Source: Bryobacter sp. CoA8 C33 (lineage in GTDB: Bacteria > Acidobacteriota > Terriglobia > Bryobacterales > Bryobacteraceae). Taken from it: a stretch of 64,000 bases of DNA. Where the stretch lies: contig JAINDK010000023.1 of NCBI GenBank assembly GCA_019931185.1, forward strand, positions 62,001 through 126,000, given 5' to 3'. The position numbers were made by a program, and so were the translations under genes. Numbering within the stretch: the first letter of the stretch is position 1; every line of letters starts with the position of its first letter. Positions 1 to 10,355 of this stretch are shown here, piece after piece. The notes beneath the pieces are model-generated. The model ran no database searches and was not told the origin of the DNA. It saw only the letters and a program-made list of their open reading frames with translations.

Positions 1-534
1 AGAATGGTGATCACGAACTTGTCGGCGACCTCGGTGGTGGAGCATGTAGCGGGCAAGTATGGAGCATCGGTACTTCGGGTTCCGGTGGGGCGGCAGCATG
101 CGATGGATGCAATGGCGATGTATCCGGCTGACCGGATCGCGATCGCCGGGGAGGGAACGGGAGCGGTGATGCTGCCGGAGTTCCGGTTTGTCTATGACGG
201 CATGGCGAGCCTGCTGGCACTGGCGAGCCACATGCATGGGGAACGGGCGTCGCTGAAGAAGCTGCTGGCCGGGATGCCGCGTTTCGATATGAGGAAGGCG
301 GAAGTCGAGTTGGACGCCAAGCGGATCCCGGAGTTGATGACGGAACTCGAGGAGCGCTATGAGGGGGCGCAGAAGAGTACGCTCGATGGCCTGCGGGTGG
401 ATTTTGAAACCGGCTGGTTTCATGTGCGCGTATCGAACACGGAGCCGGTGGTACGCGTGATCGCGGAGGTTCGGGAAGGGAACGCGGAGGAACTAATGTC
501 GAAGCTGCTTGATGTGGTGCGCAGCTATGCGTGA
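1..534 (+). CDS. Phosphohexomutase (phosphomannomutase/phosphoglucomutase family), C-terminal part
   Basis: This is the last 177 codons of a gene that begins before the window, since the frame is open from base 1. The family interconverts hexose-6-phosphates and hexose-1-phosphates through a phosphoserine enzyme in the cytoplasm. Visible are the tail of domain II/III with a sugar-binding-loop-like GEGTGAV and the C-terminal phosphate-binding loop SNTEPVVRV, which is characteristic of domain IV. The active-site serine and metal loop lie upstream and cannot be checked. The loop GEGTGAV departs from the usual GEESGH and from GEGSSGG in the gene just downstream, so substrate preference may differ. 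Its stop overlaps the start of a paralogue by 8 bases, implying co-transcription and translational coupling. Superfamily is secure; exact substrate is not. Confidence 0.85.
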   Translation, partial: RMVITNLSATSVVEHVAGKYGASVLRVPVGRQHAMDAMAMYPADRIAIAGEGTGAVMLPEFRFVYDGMASLLALASHMHGERASLKKLLAGMPRFDMRKAEVELDAKRIPELMTELEERYEGAQKSTLDGLRVDFETGWFHVRVSNTEPVVRVIAEVREGNAEELMSKLLDVVRSYA

Positions 535-1882
535 GCACAAGTTGAAAGTGGGTGTGTCGGGGGTGCGCGGCGTGGTGGGCGAGTTCCTGACGCCGCTGCT
601 GGCGGCGGATTTCGCACAGGCGTTTGGGGCCTATGTGGGGAGGGGGCGGGTGGTGCTCGGGCGGGATACGCGCTTCACGGGGCCGATGATCGAACATGCC
701 GTGGCGTGCGGGCTGCTGGCAGCCGGCTGTGAGGTGGTGAAAGTAGGGGTGCAAACCACTCCGACGATGCAGATCTATATCGCCGAGACGGGGGCGGTGG
801 GCGGTATTGCCGTGACGGCTTCGCACAATCCCGCCGAATACAATGCGCTGAAACTGTTTAATGGCGAGGGGCTGTTCTTCAATCACTATGAGCGGACGGA
901 GCTGCTTGACTTATTCCACCAGGGTGAGTTTCAGGTGGCGACGAACGAGCAGATGCTGGGCATTGTGGTGGACGATGTGACGCCGTGGAAACGGCATATC
1001 GACCGCGTGTTGAAGCACGTGGAGGTGGAGCGGATCCGCAAGCGGCGCTTCCGCGTGGCGCTCGATGGGGTAAATGGGGCGGGATCGCGGATGAGCGTGT
1101 GGTTTCTCGAAGAGGTTTTGGGCTGTGATCTGCATGCGATTCATGTGGATCCAACCAAGACCTTTCCGCGCGAGGCAGAGCCGAAGCCGGAGACGCTGGG
1201 CGAGTTGATGCTGCTGGTGCGGGCGCATGGATGTGACGTCGGCTTTGGCCAGGACCCGGATGGAGACCGGCTGGCGGTGTGCGATGAGCTGGGCGTGATG
1301 ATCGATAACGACGACATGCTGGCGTTGGCGATCGAGGCGGCGCTGGCCAAGCAGGGCGGCGATGTTGTGGTGAATCTGACGACATCGAACGTGGTGGAGG
1401 ATGTCGCGGCCAAGTATGGGCGAAAGCTGTACCGGGCGGCGGTGGGTGAGGCGAATGTAGTGGATCGGATGAAGCGTGTGAATGCCTTGATCGGGGGGGA
1501 AGGTTCGAGCGGAGGCGTGATTTTTTCGGGCACGCATCTGTGCCGGGACAGCTACACGGCGATGGCGCTGTTGCTGGACCGGATGGCGGGCGAGGGGGCG
1601 AAGCTTAGTGAATTGGGCCGGGCTTTGCCGCGCTATCACCGGCGCGGGGGCAAAGTGCAATTCGCTCACGGCAAGCTGGGCGGGCTGATGCTGGCAATGG
1701 AGCGGCAGTATCCGGCGGCTGAGCTGGAGCGCAGCGACGGGCTGAAGTTGAATCTGGAGGATGGCTGGATTCACCTGCGTGCCTCCAACACGGAGCCGAT
1801 CTTGCGCGTTGCCGTGGAGAGCCGAAGCGAGGCGCGGGCCGAAGAAATGTTTCAGCGGGCGATGACACTGCTAAAGGGTTGA
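527..1882 (+). CDS. Phosphohexomutase (phosphomannomutase/phosphoglucosamine mutase family)
   Basis: A complete 451-aa alpha-D-phosphohexomutase, the normal length of the family. It carries the phosphoserine loop TASHNPAEYN, the metal-binding loop DPDGDRLAV, the sugar-binding loop GEGSSGG and the C-terminal phosphate loop SNTEPILRV, in the expected order. It should isomerise a hexose (or hexosamine) 6-phosphate and 1-phosphate for cell-envelope or glycan precursors. I chose the ATG at 527 (MREHKLKVGVSG) rather than an in-frame ATG 18 bases upstream, because homologues begin just before the KVGVSGVRG motif. It overlaps the upstream paralogue by 8 bases. GlmM, ManB/AlgC or Pgm activity cannot be told apart from the sequence alone. 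Confidence 0.9.
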   Translation: MREHKLKVGVSGVRGVVGEFLTPLLAADFAQAFGAYVGRGRVVLGRDTRFTGPMIEHAVACGLLAAGCEVVKVGVQTTPTMQIYIAETGAVGGIAVTASHNPAEYNALKLFNGEGLFFNHYERTELLDLFHQGEFQVATNEQMLGIVVDDVTPWKRHIDRVLKHVEVERIRKRRFRVALDGVNGAGSRMSVWFLEEVLGCDLHAIHVDPTKTFPREAEPKPETLGELMLLVRAHGCDVGFGQDPDGDRLAVCDELGVMIDNDDMLALAIEAALAKQGGDVVVNLTTSNVVEDVAAKYGRKLYRAAVGEANVVDRMKRVNALIGGEGSSGGVIFSGTHLCRDSYTAMALLLDRMAGEGAKLSELGRALPRYHRRGGKVQFAHGKLGGLMLAMERQYPAAELERSDGLKLNLEDGWIHLRASNTEPILRVAVESRSEARAEEMFQRAMTLLKG

Positions 1883-1931
1883 GGGCATTGGGAGAGCGGT
1901 AGCGCGGAAACTGTGACAAGGTGGAATTGAG

Positions 1932-4658
1932 ATGGCAAGACCTGACGTAATCGATTTGGAAGACTTTCCGCGGCGGCGGCGGACGGGGCAGGAGCAAAGC
2001 GGCGGGTTCGGGCGCTTAGGCTGGTTGTTGTTGGCGCTTATTGTGCTGGGGAGCGGCGGGACGATTGCCCGGTGGGTGATCGACTGGGCATGGTGGCAGG
2101 AGATGGGGCAAGGAGAGACCTGGCAGCAGATCCTGCTTTATGCCTGGATGCCAAGCGTGGTAGCGGGGTTGGTTGCTTTACCGGTTTTGGGGATGCTCTA
2201 TGCGCGAGGACGGCGTGGTGTCCTAACGGCGCCAAAAGCTCTGCTGGCGCTGGTGGGATCGATGATTCTGGGTATGGTCCTGATTGACGACTGGATGGTG
2301 GCGCGGTTCTTGGGATCGTTTGGAGTGGTGGCTGATGGTTGGCGTGATCCCGTGTTCGGGCATCCGATCGGATTTTATTTCTTCCAGCTTCCGTTCTATG
2401 AAATGGTGCTGCGCTACCTGCAGGGGTTGCTGGTGGTGGGGTTCATTGTGTATTGGGTAGGCAGCCGGTTTGAGCTATTGCGGGAAGGGTTTTCCCGGAT
2501 GCAGGCCGAGGATGGAGTGGACCTCCGGGTACTGAACTTGGGGGACGTGCTGAGCGGATTGCCGGTGCGGGTGGTGGTGGCGATTTTCTTTTTGTTGCTG
2601 GCTGGGCGGGCTTATCTGAGCCGTTACGATGTGCTGCGTCAGGACCACAATTTCATGGTGGGGGCGGATTATGTGGATGTGAACATTGTGCTGCCCCTGC
2701 TCTGGGGGCTGGTGGGAGCTTGCGTGGCGGGCGCGGCACTGGTGATGGCGCGCCGGGTGGGTTTGGCGGTGGGTCTTATAGTGCTTGTGTATTTGGCGGT
2801 GGGGGCGGTGCCGAAGGCGGTGAATGCCATCAGCGTCCGGCCGAATGAGATCAGCCTGCAGAAGCCATACATTGCGCGCCATATCGAGGGCACGCGAGCG
2901 GCCTTCGGGTTGGCCGAGCAGTTGAAAGAGCGGGATTACGACGCGAAGATGACGGGGAAATTCGAGCCTGCGAAATACCAGACGCTGCTTGAAAATGTGC
3001 GCTTGTGGGACTGGCAGGCATTTCATGACACGATTTCGCAGATCCAGGCGCTGCGGACCTATTATGTGTTCGCCGATACGGATGTGGACCGCTATCGCGA
3101 TGAAAAAGGCAACCTAAGGCAGGTGTTGGTGAGTCCGCGCGAATTGGATGTGCAGAAGCTGCCCGATGCACGAAGCCGCTGGATCAATCCGCACTTCATT
3201 TACACGCATGGCTATGGGATGGTGATGGCGGAAGCGAACCGGATCACGAGCGACGGATTGCCGCATTTGCTGATGCGCGACGCGCCGCTTGTATCGGAGG
3301 CGAACGCACCGAAAGTGAAGCGGCCGGAGATCTATTTTGGCGAGGCGGTACACGAGCCGGTGTTTGTGCGGACGGCGCAGGCGGAGTTCAGCTATCCACA
3401 GGGCAACGCGAACGTGCAAACACGGTATGAGGGCAAGGGGGGAATTCCCATCAGCGGATTGGGCATGAGATTGGCGGCGGCGGTGGCCTATGCGGACTGG
3501 AATGTGCTGTTGACAAATCTGCTCACAAGCGAATCCCGGATGTTGATTCATCGCAAGGTGGCGGAGCGGGTGGGCCGTTTGGCTGAGTTCGTCGCTTGGG
3601 ATGCCGATCCGTACCTGGTGGTGACCGAGCAGGGCCGCCAGGTTTGGATGATCGACGGCTATACGGTGAACTCAATGCATCCATATGCCCGAATGGCGAA
3701 TACGCGGTTTGGGCGATTGAATTACATTCGCAACAGCGTGAAGGCGACCGTGGATGCCTATGACGGTACGACAGTGCTGTATGCGTGGGATGAGAAAGAC
3801 ACGGTGCTGCAGAGCTATCGCTGGATCTTCCCTAAGCTGTTTCGCCCCAAGACGGAAATGCCTGCGGATTTGCGGTCGCATACGCGGTATCCGGAATCGC
3901 TGTTCCGGGTGCAGTCGGAAATCTACCGCACCTATCACATGCAAGATCCGGAGGCCTTCTATAATCGCGAAGATCCCTGGGATCTGGCGCGCACCGCTGA
4001 AGGCATGGACGGACGGACGGAAGCCGCGCAGCCGACCTATATGATGGCGTTGCTGCCGGGACAAAGCGAACCGGAGTTTCTGTTGTTGCAAACATTCACG
4101 CCGCGGGGCAAGCAGAATCTGATCGGCTTGATGGCCGCGCGCTGTGATGGGGAAAGGCTGGGAGAGATCGAGGTCTTGCGCTTGTCCAAGCAGGAATTGA
4201 TCTACGGGCCGATGCAAGTAGCGGCGCGGATCAATCAGGATCAGACGATTTCGAAGGATTTGACTTTGTGGAACCAGCACGGCAGCAAGGTGATCAAGGG
4301 ACAGATGTCGGTATTGCCGATGGGCGGGCAATTCTTATACGTAGAGCCGATCTACATTCAATCGAGCAACGCGCCGATGCCGGAGCTGAAGAAAGTGGCG
4401 GTGGGCTATGGAAATCAGATTGGCTATGGAAACACCTATGCCGAAGCGCTGAGCCAGTTGGGGCAAGGCGAAATGAAACTCGGCGAAGCGGCGACGGCAG
4501 CGGTGGTAGGGGGAAAGATAGAGCAGCCGGAACCGGGAGAGGGACGAATCGAGAAGATCCGTCAGCGGCTGAAGCGATACCGCGAACTAATGGGAGAAGG
4601 AAAATTTGTGGAGGCGGCGCGGGAATTGGAAGCGGTTGAATCCGAAGTAAAGCCCTAA
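1932..4658 (+). CDS. UPF0182 family membrane protein
   Basis: A 908-aa protein matching the UPF0182 (PF03699) family in length and layout. A short basic cytoplasmic tail with RRRR is followed by about seven hydrophobic segments within roughly the first 290 residues, starting at GWLLLALIVLGSG. A large, hydrophilic region of about 550 residues then follows, probably extracytoplasmic, containing family-like sequence around RYDVLRQDHNFMVGADYVDVN. The C-terminal 60 residues are rich in Glu, Lys and Arg, as in relatives. The biochemical function of UPF0182 is not known. It lies 49 bases after the mutase gene in the same direction and may be co-transcribed. Its stop overlaps the convergent neighbour by 4 bases. 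Confidence 0.9.
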   Translation: MARPDVIDLEDFPRRRRTGQEQSGGFGRLGWLLLALIVLGSGGTIARWVIDWAWWQEMGQGETWQQILLYAWMPSVVAGLVALPVLGMLYARGRRGVLTAPKALLALVGSMILGMVLIDDWMVARFLGSFGVVADGWRDPVFGHPIGFYFFQLPFYEMVLRYLQGLLVVGFIVYWVGSRFELLREGFSRMQAEDGVDLRVLNLGDVLSGLPVRVVVAIFFLLLAGRAYLSRYDVLRQDHNFMVGADYVDVNIVLPLLWGLVGACVAGAALVMARRVGLAVGLIVLVYLAVGAVPKAVNAISVRPNEISLQKPYIARHIEGTRAAFGLAEQLKERDYDAKMTGKFEPAKYQTLLENVRLWDWQAFHDTISQIQALRTYYVFADTDVDRYRDEKGNLRQVLVSPRELDVQKLPDARSRWINPHFIYTHGYGMVMAEANRITSDGLPHLLMRDAPLVSEANAPKVKRPEIYFGEAVHEPVFVRTAQAEFSYPQGNANVQTRYEGKGGIPISGLGMRLAAAVAYADWNVLLTNLLTSESRMLIHRKVAERVGRLAEFVAWDADPYLVVTEQGRQVWMIDGYTVNSMHPYARMANTRFGRLNYIRNSVKATVDAYDGTTVLYAWDEKDTVLQSYRWIFPKLFRPKTEMPADLRSHTRYPESLFRVQSEIYRTYHMQDPEAFYNREDPWDLARTAEGMDGRTEAAQPTYMMALLPGQSEPEFLLLQTFTPRGKQNLIGLMAARCDGERLGEIEVLRLSKQELIYGPMQVAARINQDQTISKDLTLWNQHGSKVIKGQMSVLPMGGQFLYVEPIYIQSSNAPMPELKKVAVGYGNQIGYGNTYAEALSQLGQGEMKLGEAATAAVVGGKIEQPEPGEGRIEKIRQRLKRYRELMGEGKFVEAARELEAVESEVKP

Positions 4659-5725
4659 GCCGTAGCTCGATGATCAACGTCCGTTCGATTTGCCCGATTG
4701 AGGGCCAATTTTTCCTCAGTGGCTGTCAGGGCCTGATTGAGTGAATCGCCGAAAGACTCGTGTGCCCCCCAAGAAAAAACCACTGAAAACGTGCCGAGAG
4801 TTTCCATTTGGTAATTCCAAAGCGACTCTGATATGGACGTGAGTTTGGCGTGGGCGGCGTCACCGCTGACGTCAGGAAAAAGCAAGAGAAATTCATCATC
4901 GGCGCGCCTGGTGAGAAAGCCACCTTGAGAAACCAGACCAGCCATCAGGCTGTCGATTGTATTGAGCAATTCTTCAGCAATTGCCGAGCCATGAACTTCT
5001 TCAAATTCCATGTAATAGTTAATGCTGATCGCAAGCGACATTCCGGTAAATGACCCTTTGTACTCAAGAAGTTGGGCAAGAACACTGCGAGGATGAACTC
5101 CGGCTGGTATCGGAATCGACAAATCGGCTGGTTGCGCACTTTCCACAACGGGACCCGCAACTTTAGTTTCCGTGCGGAAGCCGGTTTCCGGTATGTTTTC
5201 AGAGAATTCATCCAACACTTCCTCGAGGAAATCGTCGAAATTCGCCGCGGGAGCCGGGGCGGATGAATCCTCCGAGTTGAGTCGAATTCGAACGACGTTA
5301 GGAGGAAGTTCACCATCCACCACCGCAGCTTGTTGACTCGGCTCTTCCACTATGGGGGTAGCTTGCAAGGAAGGGGATGGGTTGAGTTGACGTTCTAAAT
5401 CGGAGTCTGAGAAGGATCCTCGGCGCGCTGGAAGGAGCGGTTTCTGCGCGGCTGCCAATTCAGTGGATTCCGTATTGACGACTATGGCCTTCAAGTTTAA
5501 CTCACGAAAGGACTTTGACTGCTCGGCCAACGCACGTAGCAACTTTGTATTATCCTTCTCGACCCGCTGGACCACCTCCTGGTGCCGGGCCATCAGGTCG
5601 ATGTGGCGTTCGCGAAGTCGTTCGTTCATGCCCTTCAGGTAATCCACCATCACCGCCACCGACATGAGGGCAAGCAACACGAGAACCCAAAAAACCACCT
5701 GCAGTTCATAGCTGCTTGAAATCAT
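4655..5725 (-). CDS. Membrane-anchored protein with degenerate GGDEF domain
   Basis: A 356-aa protein with one N-terminal membrane segment (about residues 8-28), then a charged, probably coiled-coil stretch (about 30-75), a low-complexity Pro/Ser/Glu linker (about 100-210) and a C-terminal domain that resembles a diguanylate-cyclase fold. Where GGDEF should be it reads RADDEF (about residues 274-279), followed by LLLFPD as in true GGDEF domains. Loss of both glycines argues against c-di-GMP synthesis, so it may be a GTP- or c-di-GMP-sensing or purely structural version. The ATG at 5725 has a GGAG eight bases upstream; an in-frame GTG lies one codon earlier. It is convergent with UPF0182, and no partner gene is evident. 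The GGDEF-fold call is by pattern, not by search. Confidence 0.6.
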   Translation of the reverse strand: MISSSYELQVVFWVLVLLALMSVAVMVDYLKGMNERLRERHIDLMARHQEVVQRVEKDNTKLLRALAEQSKSFRELNLKAIVVNTESTELAAAQKPLLPARRGSFSDSDLERQLNPSPSLQATPIVEEPSQQAAVVDGELPPNVVRIRLNSEDSSAPAPAANFDDFLEEVLDEFSENIPETGFRTETKVAGPVVESAQPADLSIPIPAGVHPRSVLAQLLEYKGSFTGMSLAISINYYMEFEEVHGSAIAEELLNTIDSLMAGLVSQGGFLTRRADDEFLLLFPDVSGDAAHAKLTSISESLWNYQMETLGTFSVVFSWGAHESFGDSLNQALTATEEKLALNRANRTDVDHRATA

Positions 5726-5817
5726 CACATGATCTCCGACATCTCAATGGTACGAGTTGTCGGGGAGGGGTGAAATAGGACTCGTAAACTAGGTTCTTTG
5801 AGAAAACATCTTAGTCC

Positions 5818-6771
5818 CTATGGGGTGAGCAGGACCTTTAGTACGCGAGGGCTTTGCGCGTGAGCGAAAGCTTCCGGAGCGCGGGCGAGCGGATATTGAG
5901 CATGAATCATGGGATTGAGGATGAGGCGGCGGGAGCGGAGCAGACGGAGGGCGGGAGCGAAGCGGCCACAGCGGGATCCGATCAGCGAGATCTCATTGAC
6001 GATGACGCGAGCCATGTCGATTGGGAAGCGGTCATTGACGGTGGACTTGAGGATGATCGTGCCGCGTGGGCGCACGAGGGTGAGGGCGGACTGAAGCCCT
6101 TCAGCGGAGCCGGTGGCATCGACGACGTGAGTGAAGGCGGCCGCGGGTAAGCTGGGTTGATGGCGGTCGAGGAGGCGGGTGGGCAAGGGGAGAAGAGCAA
6201 GTTTGCTTGCATTTCTGCCCAGCAGGGTGGTGTCGCAGCCGTGGATGTGGAGGACCTGTGCGATAAGTAGTCCCAGCTTGCCGTCGCCGAGCACAGCGAC
6301 GCGGGCTCCGCGTGGGAAGCGGACTTGATCGAGGATCTCACAAGCAGCGGCGATCGGTTCGGTGAATACGGCGTGCTCGTCGGGGATGGAGTGTGGTAGG
6401 GGGAATAGGTTTGCGGTCGGCAGCGTGAGGTACTCCGCGAAAGCTCCCGGATGGCCGAGGATGCCAAGGACGGTGCGCTTGAGGCAGTGGCGACCGAAGC
6501 CGGAGCGGCAATCCGCGCAATGCCCGCAGGCGAGATTGATCTCGCCGACCACGCGCTTGCCGGTGAGGTTGGGGTCGCTCGAGGCGACCACATCGGCGAC
6601 GAACTCGTGGCCGGGTATACCGGCGAAACCGTAATAGCCGCGAAGGAGTTCAATATCGGTGTTGCAGATGCCGGCGAGGCGGAGGCGCAGCAAGGAGAAG
6701 CCCTTCCGGAGGCGGGGCCGTGGCGTTTCGATAAGAGAAATCGCGCCGGAGGCGATGTGAGCGGCGAGCAT
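5818..6771 (-). CDS. Zinc-dependent alcohol dehydrogenase-type oxidoreductase (MDR family)
   Basis: A 317-aa medium-chain dehydrogenase/reductase. Near the N-terminus ICNTDIEL and GHEFV provide the catalytic-zinc Cys and the His-Glu pair. The run CGHCADCRSGFGRHC gives the four cysteines of the structural zinc lobe. VAVLGDGKLG is the dinucleotide-binding Rossmann turn. The fold and NAD(P)-dependent alcohol or polyol oxidation are well supported; the substrate is unknown. At 317 aa it is a little shorter than the usual 340-360, with both zinc sites retained. It is divergent from threonine synthase across only 24 bases, so the two share or interleave their promoters. Confidence 0.85.
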   Translation of the reverse strand: MLAAHIASGAISLIETPRPRLRKGFSLLRLRLAGICNTDIELLRGYYGFAGIPGHEFVADVVASSDPNLTGKRVVGEINLACGHCADCRSGFGRHCLKRTVLGILGHPGAFAEYLTLPTANLFPLPHSIPDEHAVFTEPIAAACEILDQVRFPRGARVAVLGDGKLGLLIAQVLHIHGCDTTLLGRNASKLALLPLPTRLLDRHQPSLPAAAFTHVVDATGSAEGLQSALTLVRPRGTIILKSTVNDRFPIDMARVIVNEISLIGSRCGRFAPALRLLRSRRLILNPMIHAQYPLARAPEAFAHAQSPRVLKVLLTP

Positions 6772-6795
6772 CGTTTCTATAATGGGGAATCTAAC

Positions 6796-8100
6796 ATGCG
6801 ATCATTCTTGGCCTGCTTTGAGGCCGCTTGTGGAGCGGAATACCCGGTAACGGAAGTGATTTACAACTGCCCGAAGTGCGGCGGTTTGCTCGAAGTCCGA
6901 TATGAGGGCGAGCGAGGCGACCCCTGGACGCTGAAGCAGACTTGGCGCGAGCGGCGGATGAGCAATCAACCGCTCGATCAGAGCGGAGTGTGGCGTTACC
7001 GCGAGATGTTCCCTTTTCTCGAGGATGAGCGTCATGTGATGACGCTGCGGGAAGGGAACACGCCACTGCTCGACGGGTGTCTGGCGGCGAGCTATGCGGG
7101 GGTGCGGCGGATTCGTTTCAAACATCAGGGGTTTAATCCGACGGGAAGCTTCAAGGACAACGGGATGACGGCGGGCACAAGCCAGGCGGTTCGGCTGGGA
7201 ATGAAGCGGGTGGCCTGTGTGTCGACCGGGAACACGAGCGCGTCGATGGCGGCGTATGCGGCGATGGCCGGGCTGGATCCAATCATTCTAATCCCGAACG
7301 GAAACATCGCGTTTGGCAAACTGGGACAGGCGCTCGATTACGGCGCGAAAACGCTGCAGGTAGAGGCGAATTTCGATCAGATCCTCGCGCTGGTAAGGGT
7401 GCTGGCCGAGAAGCTGGGAATCTATTTGCTGAACAGCGTGAACCCATTCCGGATCGAGGGCCAGAAGTCGATTGTGATCGAAATGATGGATCAACTGGAT
7501 TGGGAAGTGCCGGATTGGATCGTGGTGCCGGGTGGAAATCTGGGCAACATCAGCGCGTTTGGCAAGGGTGTGCGGGAGATGTTGGAGTTGGGGCTGATAG
7601 ACCGGCTGCCGAAGTTCGCCGTGGTTCAGGCCGAGGGGGCGAGCCCCTTCTATGAGTTTATGAAAGACCCGAAGGAGGGCGGCTTTACAGCCAATACGCA
7701 TCCGGAAACGCTGGCGACCGCGATCAAGATTGGCGACCCGGTGAGCTGGCCGAAGGCCTGGCAGACGGTGGGTGTGAACGGAGTGGTGGAGAAGGCAAGC
7801 GAGCAGGAGATCGCCGATGCGAAAGCGGTAATCGGGCGCTGCGGAATTGGATGCGAGCCGGCCAGCGCGGCGACACTAGCAGGAATCAAGAAGCTGGTAG
7901 CAGCGGGACGGATTGGCCCCGAGGACCGCATTGTGGCCGTATTGACGGGCAATGTGTTGAAAGATCCCGACTACATCTACCGCTATCACACGGGGCAGTT
8001 GAAGGATCCGGCTGGGCGGGATCTCATCGGCAACTTCGCCAACCCGCCGGTTGTGGTGCCGAACGACGTCGAAGTAATCGCGAAGCTTTTGGGCGCCTGA
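6796..8100 (+). CDS. thrC: Threonine synthase
   Basis: A 434-aa PLP enzyme converting O-phosphohomoserine to threonine. The PLP lysine sits in TGSFKDNG (about K120), with STGNTSASMAAYAAMAG and PGGNLGN loops typical of the family. The N-terminus has a short zinc-ribbon-like cysteine set (C7, C12, C25, C28 with CPKC) seen in a subset of threonine synthases. I chose the ATG at 6796, preceded by GGGG, because this is where homology begins; the open frame upstream lies inside the divergent dehydrogenase gene. A TATAAT at 6778-6783 lies just upstream of the start. It is convergent with argG, with six bases between the stops. Confidence 0.93.
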   Translation: MRSFLACFEAACGAEYPVTEVIYNCPKCGGLLEVRYEGERGDPWTLKQTWRERRMSNQPLDQSGVWRYREMFPFLEDERHVMTLREGNTPLLDGCLAASYAGVRRIRFKHQGFNPTGSFKDNGMTAGTSQAVRLGMKRVACVSTGNTSASMAAYAAMAGLDPIILIPNGNIAFGKLGQALDYGAKTLQVEANFDQILALVRVLAEKLGIYLLNSVNPFRIEGQKSIVIEMMDQLDWEVPDWIVVPGGNLGNISAFGKGVREMLELGLIDRLPKFAVVQAEGASPFYEFMKDPKEGGFTANTHPETLATAIKIGDPVSWPKAWQTVGVNGVVEKASEQEIADAKAVIGRCGIGCEPASAATLAGIKKLVAAGRIGPEDRIVAVLTGNVLKDPDYIYRYHTGQLKDPAGRDLIGNFANPPVVVPNDVEVIAKLLGA

Positions 8101-8106
8101 GACGGG

Positions 8107-9462
<1,356 letters not shown>

Positions 9463-9512
9463 TCATGGTAACCAGAGCGAAGTGGGGTTAAGCTGGTTTT
9501 TCCGGCAAAGAC

Positions 9513-10355
9513 ATGGAACGAAAAACAGACATTGTACGGATGAGCGGGGTGGAGATCCATCTGGGAGCGCCGGATGATCTGAATGTGAACTGGGTAGGTC
9601 AGCAGGAATCGATGCGGCAACTGCTGGCGGCCTGGCTGGTGCTCGACGAGAGAGATTTGCCGATGAACCCGCGTCTGGTGGGTAAGCCCGGTGTCGGCAA
9701 GACAACATTGGCGTGGGCGGCTGCCCAGGGGCTGGGCCAGCAGGTGTACATCATGCAGGCCACCGTGGACACGCGGCCCGAGGATCTGATTGTGACTCCG
9801 GTGCTTGAGGAGCAGGGCAAGTTGCGGTATGTGGCCTCACCGCTGGTGACGGCGATGATTCGCGGTGGGGTGGCGATTCTTGACGAGGGCAACCGGATGA
9901 GCGAGAAGAGTTGGGCGAGCCTGGCGCCGCTTCTTGATACGCGCCGTTACGTCGAATCGATTGTCGCGGGAATCAAGATCAAGGCACATCCACTTTTTCG
10001 CTTCGTGGCGACAATGAATGACGACGCGAGCACGTTTGACCTGCCCGAGTACATACAGAGCCGGTTGCAACCGCAGATTCTGCTCGACTTCCCCGAGAGG
10101 GAAGAAGAGCTGGCGATCCTGCGGGAGAACCTGCCCTACGCCGACAGCGAGATTCTCGAATACGTGACGGACTTTCTGCAGCAGGCGCATCAGGCCGAGG
10201 AGCGGTATTCGATTCGGGATGGCGTCAACATCGTGCGATATGCGCTGAAACTGAGGGCCGCCGGGGAGTCCACTTTTCATGAGCGGGTGGCGTTGCCTCT
10301 GGCGGTGAAGACCATCCTGGGTATGGAAGCCATGCGTTATGCCGGAAGCAAATGA
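9513..10355 (+). CDS. MoxR-like AAA+ ATPase
   Basis: A 280-aa AAA+ ATPase of the MoxR/AAA_5-type clade. Walker A GKPGVGKT lies at about residues 57-64, Walker B VAILDEGN at about 120-127 and sensor 1 VATMND at about 165-170, with a likely arginine finger in YIQSRLQP. MoxR proteins act as chaperone-like ATPases, usually beside a VWA-domain partner. No VWA gene follows here; the next gene is an unrecognised 611-aa protein that overlaps it by 17 bases, so the two are almost certainly translationally coupled and probably work together. An alternative start is the ATG at 9540; neither start has a clear Shine-Dalgarno. Confidence 0.85.
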   Translation: MERKTDIVRMSGVEIHLGAPDDLNVNWVGQQESMRQLLAAWLVLDERDLPMNPRLVGKPGVGKTTLAWAAAQGLGQQVYIMQATVDTRPEDLIVTPVLEEQGKLRYVASPLVTAMIRGGVAILDEGNRMSEKSWASLAPLLDTRRYVESIVAGIKIKAHPLFRFVATMNDDASTFDLPEYIQSRLQPQILLDFPEREEELAILRENLPYADSEILEYVTDFLQQAHQAEERYSIRDGVNIVRYALKLRAAGESTFHERVALPLAVKTILGMEAMRYAGSK

